Origin: Oscillospiraceae bacterium
GTDB lineage: Bacteria > Bacillota > Clostridia > Oscillospirales > Acutalibacteraceae
Reading direction: 5' to 3'
DNA length: 64,000 bases
NCBI GenBank assembly: GCA_015065685.1
Contig: SVPU01000004.1
Location: forward strand, 1-64,000
Under the pieces are notes generated by a model, which made no database searches, was not told the origin of the DNA, and worked only from the letters and a program-made list of their open reading frames with translations. The position numbers were made by a program, and so were the translations under genes. How positions within the stretch are numbered: the first letter of the stretch is position 1; every line of letters begins with the position of its first letter. Of the stretch, positions 7,848 through 18,219 are shown one piece after another.

Positions 7848-9061
7848 TGAAAAAACATATTTTAGTTATTTCGCAATATTTTCATCCTGAGCAGTTTAGA
7901 ATAAATGATATGGCAACCGAGTGGGTGAATCAAGGCTACAAGGTTACCGTTCTAACCGGCATACCCAATTACCCGCAGGGTAAGTTTTATGACGGATATG
8001 GCTGGTTTAAGAAGAGAAAAGAATTGTGGAACGGTATGGAAATAATCAGAATTCCGTTGTTTGCCAGAGGGAAAACGGCCATAGGAATGGTGCTTAATTA
8101 TTTTTCTTTTGTTTTTTCGGGATTCTTCTGGAAGAGTTTCACAAAAGTGGATGCCGACCTTGTTTTTACATTTGAGGTTTCTCCGATGACACAGGCGCTT
8201 ATTGGTGTGTGGTATGCAAAGCGAAAGAAAATCCCCAATTATTTGTATGTTCAGGACCTTTGGCCCGAGAATGTTGAAATAATCGGCGGAATACATAACA
8301 AAACCGTTATAAACGCTATCGGAAGAATGGTTAATTATATCTATAAAAACTGTGATAAAATTTTTGCAACTTCTCCGAGTTTTGTGGAAGAAATAAGAAA
8401 GAGAACTCCTCAAGAGGAAGAAAAGGTAATCTATTGGCCACAGTATGCCGAGGAATTTTATAAACCGAGTGAAGAAAAATCGGATTTAATTCCGCAGGAT
8501 GAGTTTCTCAACATAACATTTACGGGTAACATCGGCACTGCGCAAGGTTTGGAAATTTTGCCAACTGCCGCAAGAATATTAAAAGAAAAAAATGTTGCGG
8601 TGAGATTTAATATGGTCGGCGACGGACGAAATAAAGAAAATTTATTGCAGCAAATCAGGCAAAACAAAGTTGAAGAATATTTCAATATGGTTGGCCGCGT
8701 TCCCGCAACCGAGATACCGTCTATTTTATCCGCAAGTGATGCCGCATTTTTGTCTTTTGCTGAAAATCCGTTGTTCGAAAAAACAATTCCTGCAAAGCTG
8801 CAATCATATATGGCGTGTGGTATTCCTATAATTGCTGCAGCTCAAGGCGAATCAAAAAGAATTATCGAAGAATCGGGTTGCGGTGTGGTTTCAGAAATCG
8901 GTAACGCCGATTCTTTGGTTGATATTATTTTAAAATTTAATCAAACAAGCAGTTCTCAGAGAGAACAAATGAAAAAATCGGCAATAGAATATTGTGATAA
9001 GAATTTCAACAAAAAAGTGTTGTTTGAAGAACTTAATAAATCATATTTGAAGATTGAATAA
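7847..9061 (+). CDS. Glycosyltransferase family 4 (WbuB-like)
   Basis: ILVISQYFHPEQFRINDMATEWVNQGYKVTVLTGIPNYPQGKFYDGY; YVQDLWPEN. Confidence 0.88.
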   Translation: MKKHILVISQYFHPEQFRINDMATEWVNQGYKVTVLTGIPNYPQGKFYDGYGWFKKRKELWNGMEIIRIPLFARGKTAIGMVLNYFSFVFSGFFWKSFTKVDADLVFTFEVSPMTQALIGVWYAKRKKIPNYLYVQDLWPENVEIIGGIHNKTVINAIGRMVNYIYKNCDKIFATSPSFVEEIRKRTPQEEEKVIYWPQYAEEFYKPSEEKSDLIPQDEFLNITFTGNIGTAQGLEILPTAARILKEKNVAVRFNMVGDGRNKENLLQQIRQNKVEEYFNMVGRVPATEIPSILSASDAAFLSFAENPLFEKTIPAKLQSYMACGIPIIAAAQGESKRIIEESGCGVVSEIGNADSLVDIILKFNQTSSSQREQMKKSAIEYCDKNFNKKVLFEELNKSYLKIE

Positions 9062-9087
9062 CAAAAATCGGAGACATTGGAAAGTAG

Positions 9088-10296
9088 GTGAAATGGGTGA
9101 AAGTTTTATTTATTAATTCTGTTTGCAAACGGGGGAGTACCGGTAAGATTGCATATGATCTTTATACTGCCGTTAATAAGAGCGGAAACGAAGCAGCGGT
9201 TTGTTATGGAAGAGGAAAAAATATACGTGAAAAAAATATTTTTAAGTTTGGGCTTGATATTGAAACCTATATTCATGCTTTGCTCACAAGATTTACGGGT
9301 TTTACCGGTTGTTTTTCACCTGTTTCTACATACAGATTAATTCGCTTTATAAAGAAATTTAAACCCGATGTTGTTCATATCCATGAACTTCACGCTTACT
9401 TTGTCAATGTTAAACCTTTACTAAGTTTCCTTAAGAAAAACAAAATCAAAACCATATTCACACTTCATTGTGAGTTTGATTACACAGGCAAGTGCGGTCA
9501 CGCTGTTGAATGTGAAAATTGGAAGACTGAGTGCGGAAACTGTCCGCATTTAAAAGACTATCCCTCCTCGTTTTTCTTTGATAGGACAAGATATATGCAC
9601 CGACAAAAAAAGCGGATTTTTGAAGATTTTGATAATATGGTGGTTACCGCACCTTCAAAATGGCTAGGGGACCGCGCAAAACAATCGTTTTTAAAGAATA
9701 AGGAAATTAAAGTGATACACAACGGAATAGAAACTGATGTTTTTAGACCCTGTGATGCGACAGAGCTTCGTAATAAACATAAAATTGAACAAGATGAGAA
9801 AGTGGTTTTAGCCTTAGCACCCAGACTTATGAGCCGTCAAAAAGGCGGAGAATATGTGTTGGAACTCGCAAGGAATTTGCAAGACGAAAAAATAAGGTTT
9901 ATCCTTATCGGTGCAGACAGTGAAATTACCAACAAACCGCAAAATGTAATTGATTTAGGTAAAATCTACGATAGAGAACTTTTGGCTAAATATTACTCAT
10001 TGGCAGATGCGTTTGTTATTTGCAGTGAGAGAGAAAATTTTCCCACCACTTGTATTGAGGCACAATGTTGCGGAACAAAAGTTTGCGGATTTAACACAGG
10101 CGGAACCAAAGAAACCGATGTTACATCCGGCGATTATTTTACCGACTATGGAGATACTGACGGTTTAAAAGAAATAATAATGCATATTTTGGGCAGTGAT
10201 ACATCTGTTTCAAGGGAAGAAATTTCTAAAATAGCAAAACAGAAATTTTCACTGGATGAAATGTGCAAACAATATTTTGAGTTATACGGAATATAA
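9088..10296 (+). CDS. Glycosyltransferase (group 1)
   Basis: CKRGSTGKIAYDLY; HIHELHAYFVN; FVICSERENFPTTCIEAQCCGT. Confidence 0.87.
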   Translation: MKWVKVLFINSVCKRGSTGKIAYDLYTAVNKSGNEAAVCYGRGKNIREKNIFKFGLDIETYIHALLTRFTGFTGCFSPVSTYRLIRFIKKFKPDVVHIHELHAYFVNVKPLLSFLKKNKIKTIFTLHCEFDYTGKCGHAVECENWKTECGNCPHLKDYPSSFFFDRTRYMHRQKKRIFEDFDNMVVTAPSKWLGDRAKQSFLKNKEIKVIHNGIETDVFRPCDATELRNKHKIEQDEKVVLALAPRLMSRQKGGEYVLELARNLQDEKIRFILIGADSEITNKPQNVIDLGKIYDRELLAKYYSLADAFVICSERENFPTTCIEAQCCGTKVCGFNTGGTKETDVTSGDYFTDYGDTDGLKEIIMHILGSDTSVSREEISKIAKQKFSLDEMCKQYFELYGI

Positions 10297-10311
10297 GAAA
10301 GGAGAAGCAAA

Positions 10312-12102
10312 ATGAAGAATGCAATTACTTTGTTGATAGATTCTGTCTACAGTGAAACATTAGGCACTAAAAAAACAGAAATCAGTTCCACTCCTTTTAT
10401 AGATACCTTGTTAGAAAAATCTGTTTTTGCCCCGAATATATATTCTTATGGCCCATATACAGATGCCGCTTCTAAGGGACTTTATTGCGCCAATAGAACT
10501 TTGGACGATTATGGTTATTTCTTTGGACTTGTAAGTTCGGACTATAACCATTTCAAACTATTTAAAGAGAACGGATATGAAACCTATGGGGTTTATTATC
10601 CTTATTATCTTTTGCCTTCTAAGATTGAAAAGGATATTGACCATTCACTTTACACAAGTGGCTTTAAATACACAAGTGTTTGGGGCGGCAAGTTCGAATA
10701 TTATGCTAAGCAAAAGAAAAACCGAGAATTAACCCAACAAGAATATAATTTGCTTATCGAGTGTATGCGAATGGTTTTTGATTGTTGGAGTATATTTTAT
10801 AGAAATCTCGAAAACAAGGAAGGCTCGGCAGATATTGTTAAGGGAACGTATAATCCCAAAATTAACAGTACGGACAAGCAGGGGCTTGACAGTGAAATTG
10901 AAAAATTCAATGCGGACCCTATCGGTTATATGAACTGTGTTCTTGATATGGGAATGCAGCATCCACTTGCAAAAATCAACGGTTATGATTACGGTTGTGA
11001 TAGAGATTTTGATTTTGTGCGTGAAATTTATATAAAAAACGCTGCCTTTTTCAAAAAACTTTCGCGTGTGAATGTTTGCAAAAATCTTTTTAATAACCCT
11101 ATAAGTATAAAAAAATCGTTTGAATCAATCTGTAATTTCGTTAAAACCAAGGATAGCGCCGAACTGCGTTATTTTGGGAATTACGGAATGTTGCTTTCTC
11201 ACACAGAACTTATGAAAAAGCGCTCGTTGTCATCAAAATGGCAGGATTTGGCTTCGCTTAATAAACAGATAGAAGTTTTGTTGCAAAATCTTGATAAAAA
11301 AGAAAGCGACACTCCTTTTTATGCATCGCTTCATGCTTTAGAGCCGCATCACAATATATCCTTCTTCTCGTTTGATTCTTTCAATCAGGAGCTTATAAAA
11401 GAAGAGTTGGATTATATTGCGCCGCTTATTGACGGCTGCGGCAAAAAGTTCCGCGGAAATCTGCTCTATCAATTATCACTTAGATATGTTGATTTTTGCA
11501 TTAAAAAACTTTTTTCGGAGCTTGAAAATCGGGGTCTGCTAGAAGATACTGTTATTATGCTCGTTTCGGACCATGGAACATCATATACCTTTGACCCTGT
11601 GCGTACCCGTGTTGTAAACACATTCCACAAAGAAAATTATAATATTCCTATGCTTATTTGGGATAACGATTTGCCGAAAGAAATGGCGGGCGAATATGAC
11701 GGAACTTTTTGTTCTGATGATATTTATCCCACCCTTTGCGATGTTTTGGGACTTAAAGCGCCAAAACAGTTTGTGGGTTCTTCTATTATCAAAAATCCTA
11801 ACGGTAGGGAATATGTTATCACGGAATATATGGGACCCGGAGTGCCAGATATGTTAAACCGCGAGGTTTGGATATCTATTCGAAACAGTAAATATGTTAT
11901 TGCATATAAGAATCCCATTAATAAAGAACTTGATATTAATAATCCGTTTTGTGTTTACGATTTATCGGCCGACCCTAATGAATTAAAAAATGTAGCGGGT
12001 AAGTTAGCACAAAATGAAGAATTAAATGAAATGAAACGAGTTCTGAATGAGAGATACGAAGAAATCAGAAAGAAGACAGACGAGTATCTCAAAAAATTCT
12101 AA
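10312..12102 (+). CDS. Sulfatase-superfamily protein (phosphoglycerol-transferase-like)
   Basis: ITLLIDSVYSETLG...TPFIDTLLEKS; VIMLVSDHGTSY; alkaline-phosphatase-fold motifs. Confidence 0.75.
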   Translation: MKNAITLLIDSVYSETLGTKKTEISSTPFIDTLLEKSVFAPNIYSYGPYTDAASKGLYCANRTLDDYGYFFGLVSSDYNHFKLFKENGYETYGVYYPYYLLPSKIEKDIDHSLYTSGFKYTSVWGGKFEYYAKQKKNRELTQQEYNLLIECMRMVFDCWSIFYRNLENKEGSADIVKGTYNPKINSTDKQGLDSEIEKFNADPIGYMNCVLDMGMQHPLAKINGYDYGCDRDFDFVREIYIKNAAFFKKLSRVNVCKNLFNNPISIKKSFESICNFVKTKDSAELRYFGNYGMLLSHTELMKKRSLSSKWQDLASLNKQIEVLLQNLDKKESDTPFYASLHALEPHHNISFFSFDSFNQELIKEELDYIAPLIDGCGKKFRGNLLYQLSLRYVDFCIKKLFSELENRGLLEDTVIMLVSDHGTSYTFDPVRTRVVNTFHKENYNIPMLIWDNDLPKEMAGEYDGTFCSDDIYPTLCDVLGLKAPKQFVGSSIIKNPNGREYVITEYMGPGVPDMLNREVWISIRNSKYVIAYKNPINKELDINNPFCVYDLSADPNELKNVAGKLAQNEELNEMKRVLNERYEEIRKKTDEYLKKF

Positions 12103-12150
12103 TAATTGGTTTTTTAATATTAAAAGAGTTCTATTTGGAGTATTGATTAA

Positions 12151-13266
12151 ATGAAAATTACATTTATTTTAAAAAGTGGTATTGAATTTTTGCCCCCAAT
12201 TTTTCCGCGAATAGTGTTATGCGCAGAACGTAATCACAATGTTACGGTGATTTGTTCAAAACTTTTAGATGAATATAAAACTTTTTTTAACCAAAAGGGA
12301 ATAAAATTTTTCGAAACCAACCACAACACTAAAATTTTTAATCGTCACTGCAAAATACTTGATTGGATAGGCTTTAATAAATCGGTCTGGTCAATTGTGA
12401 AAAGGGAAAATTTATCAGACAGTGTGCTTTATATTTGTTCAGGTGATACTGCTTTAGCCTTGGGCGGTGAATTATTAAAGCATAAATATGCACTTCAAAG
12501 TAATGAACTTTATGATACGAACTCGATGTATAAGAAGATGCTAAAAAAATTCGCAGTGAATGCTATGGCTTTTGTTGTTCCCGAGTTTTCGCGTGCAAAT
12601 ATCTGTATGTATTGGTACGGTTTAAAGAAAATGCCGTTTGTTATTCCGAATTATCCGTATATCTCTAAAGAGAATACAGGAATTGAGGATATACCACAAA
12701 ATGCAGTTGATATAGTGAATAGTATTTCTGATAAAAAGATAGTTTTATATCAAGGCGTGATTTCAGCAGGCGATAGGAGCCTTGGAGTTATTGCAGAGGC
12801 GCTTAGTCAAATCAACGATGAAAATTATGTTTTGCTTTTGATGGGCAAGAACAAAAATTCTTCATATGAGGCTATAAAACAGGTTTATGGCAATACATAT
12901 TATATACCGTTTATTGCGGCACCTAAACATTTGTGGGTTACCGGTAAAGCGCATATAGGTGTTCTTAGTTACGATAGAATTTCACTTAATAATATTTTTT
13001 GTGCTCCAAATAAAATTTATGAGTATAGTGCTTTTGGTGTTCCAATGTTAGGAAATAACATTCCGGGACTAAAATATTGTATCGAAACTAACGATATGGG
13101 TGTATGTGCAGATTTTGAAGATGTTCAAAATGTTAAGGCGGCAATTCTTGAATTGAGCAAGGGAAATGAAAATTATTCTAAAAAATCCAAAGAATTTTTT
13201 GAAAGTTTCGCTTTCATAGAAGAAACAAACAGATTAATTGATTTCTTAGATAACAACGCTATTTAA
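12151..13266 (+). CDS. Glycosyltransferase
   Basis: KIVLYQGVISAGDRSLGVIAEAL; APNKIYEYSAFGVPMLGNNIPGL. Confidence 0.75.
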   Translation: MKITFILKSGIEFLPPIFPRIVLCAERNHNVTVICSKLLDEYKTFFNQKGIKFFETNHNTKIFNRHCKILDWIGFNKSVWSIVKRENLSDSVLYICSGDTALALGGELLKHKYALQSNELYDTNSMYKKMLKKFAVNAMAFVVPEFSRANICMYWYGLKKMPFVIPNYPYISKENTGIEDIPQNAVDIVNSISDKKIVLYQGVISAGDRSLGVIAEALSQINDENYVLLLMGKNKNSSYEAIKQVYGNTYYIPFIAAPKHLWVTGKAHIGVLSYDRISLNNIFCAPNKIYEYSAFGVPMLGNNIPGLKYCIETNDMGVCADFEDVQNVKAAILELSKGNENYSKKSKEFFESFAFIEETNRLIDFLDNNAI

Positions 13267-13300
13267 AATATTTTTTTCTAAATAGAAAAAGGAGAAAAAA

Positions 13301-14512
13301 ATGAAAAACGTGTTAATTGTTTGCCAGTGTGCAACTAATAAGGGTGACCGAGCAGTTGCCGAATTTTTAATTTCACAGTTAAAAAAAGAAAACGAAATTA
13401 AAATCACACTGTCAACAACAAGGCCTGATTTGTGGGAAAATTTGAAGCAAGATGGTATTGAGGTTATTGGTACGGGTTATAAAAGTTTGTCTTTTGGAAA
13501 AGAGGGCTCTTTTATATCAAAGGTTATAAAGCGCTTAACCAGAATTTTTTATAATAAAGTTGTTTTTAAAGAACTTATTGATAAGAAGAAAAAACCAATC
13601 TGTAATCTTATTTCAAAAGATTTCATAAACCGTGTTAAGAGAGCCGATACGGTTATCATAACAGGAGGCCACCATATAACAAGTATCAGAGAAAAGAATG
13701 CACTTTTCTCTATAACATATGATATCGGCTTAGTTGCAGAATATAGCAAGCGTTATGTTCTGTGGTCTCAAACTATCGGTCCACTCGAATTTTCAAGTGA
13801 TATTTATAAGAACTATTTTGTTAATCTTATAGATGATGCCGATTTGTGTTTTATCAGGGATAAAAACAGTGCCGAATGTATTAAATCAATAGGCTGCAAT
13901 GGAAAAAATATCAGAACGACCTATGATTCGGTTTTCGGTTTTGGACTCAATTATTTCGGTGATTATGAAAAACGCCAAAACAAAGTGGGTATATCCATTT
14001 TTAACGGTCTTAAAAAAGCATATGACACATTTCCCGAAATTGCAGGTATTCTTGATTGGTTTGCAAGCAAAGGCTATTCGATAGAGTTTTTTAGAATGGA
14101 ATATGAGGGCGGAGAACAAAACGACATTGAAAAAATAGTTTCGCTTATGAAAGAAAAAGCGGAAATTTCGGTTTTTGATTTCAAAACCAATACACAAAAG
14201 CATTTAGAAGAACTTGCCACCTGTAAATATTATATCGGATATAAAACACATTCGGTTATAATGGCTTTAACAACAGCCACCCCGCTTTTAGGTATTTGTT
14301 ATCATAAAAAAACACGGGACTTTATGGAAGAATTCGGTGTGTGTGATTTTTCAGTGGATGATACCGTTTTAACAAAAGAAAACGGTATAGAAATTGCAGA
14401 AAAACTTTGCTTGGCAGCTTCTGATTTGAATATGAAAATGAAGAAAATAGCAAAAAGCATTGCGGAAAAAATTGATTCAGATTTTGAGGAAGTATTGTAT
14501 GACAGAAAATAA
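13301..14512 (+). CDS. Polysaccharide pyruvyl transferase family protein
   Basis: NKGDRAVAEFLI; VLWSQTIGPLE; RDKNSAECIK; YYIGYKTHSVIMAL. Confidence 0.85.
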   Translation: MKNVLIVCQCATNKGDRAVAEFLISQLKKENEIKITLSTTRPDLWENLKQDGIEVIGTGYKSLSFGKEGSFISKVIKRLTRIFYNKVVFKELIDKKKKPICNLISKDFINRVKRADTVIITGGHHITSIREKNALFSITYDIGLVAEYSKRYVLWSQTIGPLEFSSDIYKNYFVNLIDDADLCFIRDKNSAECIKSIGCNGKNIRTTYDSVFGFGLNYFGDYEKRQNKVGISIFNGLKKAYDTFPEIAGILDWFASKGYSIEFFRMEYEGGEQNDIEKIVSLMKEKAEISVFDFKTNTQKHLEELATCKYYIGYKTHSVIMALTTATPLLGICYHKKTRDFMEEFGVCDFSVDDTVLTKENGIEIAEKLCLAASDLNMKMKKIAKSIAEKIDSDFEEVLYDRK

Positions 14513-15692
14513 TTTAATCAATGAGCAAAAAAGTACGATATTAACAATATATGAAGCTCTTTTTTGCTTGTTTATAATATTTGCACCAATAACAAATGCA
14601 ATGACAGAGTTCACTTTTATGGGCTTTACAGTAACGACTGTATTATTATTGTTAATAATCGCTTTTTGGGTGATATGTCTTTTAATGGAAAAAATCCATA
14701 GTAGAAATTTTGTCCTTTTGGTTTTGTTGTTTTTTGGAATAGAGTTATTTAGACTGTATTTAAAGGCTAAAGGTATTCAAATAGTTTTCATATCGTTAAT
14801 TATGCTTTATGTGGCGGCATTGAGTTTGCCAAGTTGTTTCTCAAAGAAAAAAATCTGTGCTTCATTCTATGTTTCGGCAATAATTTCAGCTTTTTTCACT
14901 TTGATTTACGGATACAGTGGGAGCAGTGTTTCAAGGTCTGCAACCTATGTTGACGGTAGTATTTCTATCTTTGTTATTGCAATTTTCCTCTTTGCAAAAG
15001 AGCATGATGAATGTGGTGCTCTTTATAAATTTATAAGATATGTGGCTTTTGCTTCTTGTTTTATTATAACTATGTTTGGTATGTCACGAAGCAGATTGCT
15101 GTTGATTGTTTTAATGTTTTTAATTGTTATTATAAATGAAATCAGAAAGTTTTTGATGAATGGCGTTGTTAAAGCTTATATTTTCTTTTTGATTCCGTTG
15201 GCAATTATATTGATTTACATAGTCTTGAGCTTAGATATTGTGCAAGAATTATTATCTCAGCTTTCGACTCGATTCGATGACGGTTTTGAAAGTTCGGGAC
15301 GAGATGCCGAAAATGAAGTTGCGCTAAAATTATTTAATAAAAGTAAGTTTTTCGGTATGGGTTGGGGCGATATATACTTTGTTAACTATGACAGAAGTAC
15401 CGTTCCTTTCCATAATCACTCAATGTATTTGGCAATATTGGCGAGAGGCGGTTTGTTTATGGCCTTTGCGTTTTTACTGTCGCTTGGTTCTTTGGTGATT
15501 GAAGTTATAAAAAGTAAAAAAGTATTCTGTATTGTGTGCCTTTCCTTATTGCTTTTGTTGGGATACGGAAATGCAGGTATATTTAACTATACAATCTGTT
15601 CGAGTTTGATTTTACTGACTGTTTTCTTAAGAGGTGATGAGGTTGAGCCAGAAGAGCAAAATAGGAAATTCCGCAGCAGCGTTAACGGTTAG
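14499..15692 (+). CDS. O-antigen ligase/polymerase (Wzy-like) membrane protein
   Basis: Many TM segments, FGMGWGDIYFVNYD...PFHNHSMYLAILARGG motif; position in cluster. Confidence 0.75.
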   Translation: MTENNLINEQKSTILTIYEALFCLFIIFAPITNAMTEFTFMGFTVTTVLLLLIIAFWVICLLMEKIHSRNFVLLVLLFFGIELFRLYLKAKGIQIVFISLIMLYVAALSLPSCFSKKKICASFYVSAIISAFFTLIYGYSGSSVSRSATYVDGSISIFVIAIFLFAKEHDECGALYKFIRYVAFASCFIITMFGMSRSRLLLIVLMFLIVIINEIRKFLMNGVVKAYIFFLIPLAIILIYIVLSLDIVQELLSQLSTRFDDGFESSGRDAENEVALKLFNKSKFFGMGWGDIYFVNYDRSTVPFHNHSMYLAILARGGLFMAFAFLLSLGSLVIEVIKSKKVFCIVCLSLLLLLGYGNAGIFNYTICSSLILLTVFLRGDEVEPEEQNRKFRSSVNG

Positions 15693-17103
15693 TAAATTAA
15701 TAACCTTATCGCTTTCGGTAGTCACCGCTATGCTTCTTTCACGTTCCGTTTCTTTGGATGTATACGGGACATATTCGGAACTGCAAACAATAGTTTCATT
15801 AGCGGTTTCGATTTTAGCATTAGGACTGCCAAATTCACTTAATTATTTTTTGCCAACCTGTACACAAGAAGAGAAGAAAACTTTTTTAGGGTTTTATTAT
15901 ACTGCAATAAGTATTATGTCTGTAATTATGGGCATTTTGCTCATTTTGTTTCGGGGTGCAATTGCAAAATATTATGGCAACCCGCAAATCGTTTTTTATT
16001 CACTGTTTTTATTCTTAATACCCTGGAGTAAAACCGCAATCAGCAGTAGAAGTAATATGTTGGTTGTTGAAAACAAAATTAAAAAAGAATTTCTATATTG
16101 TGTTGCCAATGCGGTTTGTTTATTATTGATTGCGCTACTGCTGTTCTCGGGGGTAGGAAATTTTAAAATATATATGAATATGTATGTAGCAGTCGAGACT
16201 GTTTTCACTGCATTAGTATATTTTGAAGCTTATCTTTCGGCCGATAAGAGAATCAAGCCAAATTTGAATATCAATATATTAAAAAAGGTCTTAGTTTTCT
16301 CAATTCCGTTAGGCATTTCAACCGCTATTTCAACCATAAGTCTTGACCTTGACAAATTGATAATAGGTTTTTTATTGGATGAACAATCGGTTGCAATTTA
16401 TGCTAATGCAGGAAAAGAACTGCCTATTTCTTATATCACAGTTTCGTTTACTGCGGTGGTTTTACCTAAGGTTGTAAAAAATATAAAAGAAAACAAAACT
16501 GCGAATGCATTGGATATTTGGAAAAAATCAAGTGAGATTTGTTTTATTATAATGAGTTTCTTTTCGGTTGCGTGTATCGTTTTTGCTCCGCAGATTATCA
16601 CATTTTTATATTCGGAAAAGTACCTTGAGGGTGTTTCGATTTTTAGAATATACTCTCTGGTGCTACTCTTTAGAATAACATATTGGGGAACAATTCTAAA
16701 CGCTTTCGGAAAAACAAAGACCATTCTCTATAATTCGATTGCCTGTTTAGTTTTGAATTTAATTTTATCGATTGGTCTGTATAGGGTTTTTGGATTTATC
16801 GGTCCCGCGATTGCGACTTGTATCAGTATCGGGGCAATGTGTATATTCCAATTATTTATGTCTGCGAGATTGGTAAAAGAAAAAATATTAAAAATATTCC
16901 CTTGGAAGAATTTTTCACAAGAGTTACTGGTTAATGTAATTTTAGGTACGGCTGTTTTGGGATTAACTAAAATTATGAATTTAGGCACAGATGTAAAGGG
17001 TATAGTTTTTGCTATTATAATAGGTATTGTTTGGTTGGTTTTATATTTCCTGATTTTCTCAAAGCGAATTTTGCGAATCTGGAAAGAATTAAATCAATGT
17101 TAA
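15637..17103 (+). CDS. Oligosaccharide flippase (Wzx-like, MOP superfamily)
   Basis: KIGNSAAALTVSKLITLSLSVVTAMLLSRSVSLDVYGTYSELQ; ~12 TM. Confidence 0.87.
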   Translation: MRLSQKSKIGNSAAALTVSKLITLSLSVVTAMLLSRSVSLDVYGTYSELQTIVSLAVSILALGLPNSLNYFLPTCTQEEKKTFLGFYYTAISIMSVIMGILLILFRGAIAKYYGNPQIVFYSLFLFLIPWSKTAISSRSNMLVVENKIKKEFLYCVANAVCLLLIALLLFSGVGNFKIYMNMYVAVETVFTALVYFEAYLSADKRIKPNLNINILKKVLVFSIPLGISTAISTISLDLDKLIIGFLLDEQSVAIYANAGKELPISYITVSFTAVVLPKVVKNIKENKTANALDIWKKSSEICFIIMSFFSVACIVFAPQIITFLYSEKYLEGVSIFRIYSLVLLFRITYWGTILNAFGKTKTILYNSIACLVLNLILSIGLYRVFGFIGPAIATCISIGAMCIFQLFMSARLVKEKILKIFPWKNFSQELLVNVILGTAVLGLTKIMNLGTDVKGIVFAIIIGIVWLVLYFLIFSKRILRIWKELNQC

Positions 17104-17173
17104 AAATTTATTGTGCTAAAATAAAATATATTCAAATTATTTTCAAATAAAAATTGTGGAGTGATGGTCTAAA

Positions 17174-18214
17174 ATGAGTTTATTTAAAGGAAAAACATTA
17201 CTTATAACAGGCGGTACGGGTTCGTTTGGAAACGCGGTGCTTAATCGTTTTTTGAAGACTGATATAGGTGAAATCCGCATTTTTTCAAGAGATGAAAAGA
17301 AACAGGATGATATGCGGCACGAATTTCAGGCTTCAATGCCCGAGGTTGCAGAAAAAATTAAATTTCATATAGGCGATGTCAGAGATTTAAATTCGGTTAA
17401 AAATGCAATGTACGGAGTGGATTACATATTCCACGCCGCAGCATTAAAACAGGTGCCTTCTTGTGAGTTCTTCCCGATGGAAGCAGTTCGTACAAACGTT
17501 ATCGGCACGGATAATGTTTTAACTGCGGCTATTGAGGCAGGGGTTAAATCGGTGATATGCCTTTCAACCGATAAGGCGGCATATCCTGTTAACGCTATGG
17601 GTATCACAAAAGCGCTTGAAGAACGTGTTTCGGTTGCGAAATCAAGAACAACAGACGCAACAAAAATTTGTTGTACACGTTACGGAAATGTTATGTGTTC
17701 GCGCGGCTCTGTTATCCCGCTTTGGATTGACCAAATTAAAGCGGGTAATCCCATTACTATAACCGAGCCCAGTATGACACGCTTTATTATGAGTCTTGAC
17801 GAAGCGGTTGACCTTGTTTTATTTGCTTTCGAGAACGGTGTTAACGGTGATATTTTAGTTCAAAAAGCACCTGCTTGCACTATTGAGGTTTTGGCAAAAG
17901 CTGTTACAGAATTATTCGCTCCCGAAACCGAAATTAAGGTTATTGGTATACGTCACGGTGAGAAGTTATATGAAACCTTGCTCACAAACGAAGAATGTGC
18001 AAATGCCGTTGATATGGGTGAATTTTATAGAGTTCCATCTGACAACAGAGGACTTAATTACGATAAATATATCAAAGACGGTGATAAACAGCGCAACACT
18101 CTAACCGAGTTCAACTCAAATAATACTGAACTTTTGAATGTTGAACAGGTTAAAGAAAAGCTTTTATCTCTCGAATTCATCCGCAATGAACTCGTTAAAA
18201 TGAAAGGTAACTAA
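17174..18214 (+). CDS. capE: UDP-N-acetylglucosamine 4,6-dehydratase/5-epimerase, CapE/FlaA1 type
   Basis: LLITGGTGSFGNAVLNRFL; HAAALKQVPSCEFFPMEAVRTNVIGT; STDKAAYPVNAMGITKALEE. Confidence 0.88.
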   Translation: MSLFKGKTLLITGGTGSFGNAVLNRFLKTDIGEIRIFSRDEKKQDDMRHEFQASMPEVAEKIKFHIGDVRDLNSVKNAMYGVDYIFHAAALKQVPSCEFFPMEAVRTNVIGTDNVLTAAIEAGVKSVICLSTDKAAYPVNAMGITKALEERVSVAKSRTTDATKICCTRYGNVMCSRGSVIPLWIDQIKAGNPITITEPSMTRFIMSLDEAVDLVLFAFENGVNGDILVQKAPACTIEVLAKAVTELFAPETEIKVIGIRHGEKLYETLLTNEECANAVDMGEFYRVPSDNRGLNYDKYIKDGDKQRNTLTEFNSNNTELLNVEQVKEKLLSLEFIRNELVKMKGN

Positions 18215-18219
18215 TTTCT

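Noticed and set aside
7952-8413. 153-aa minus-strand ORF inside a glycosyltransferase gene
   Set aside because: Antisense shadow ORF; the plus-strand protein has clear GT4 motifs.
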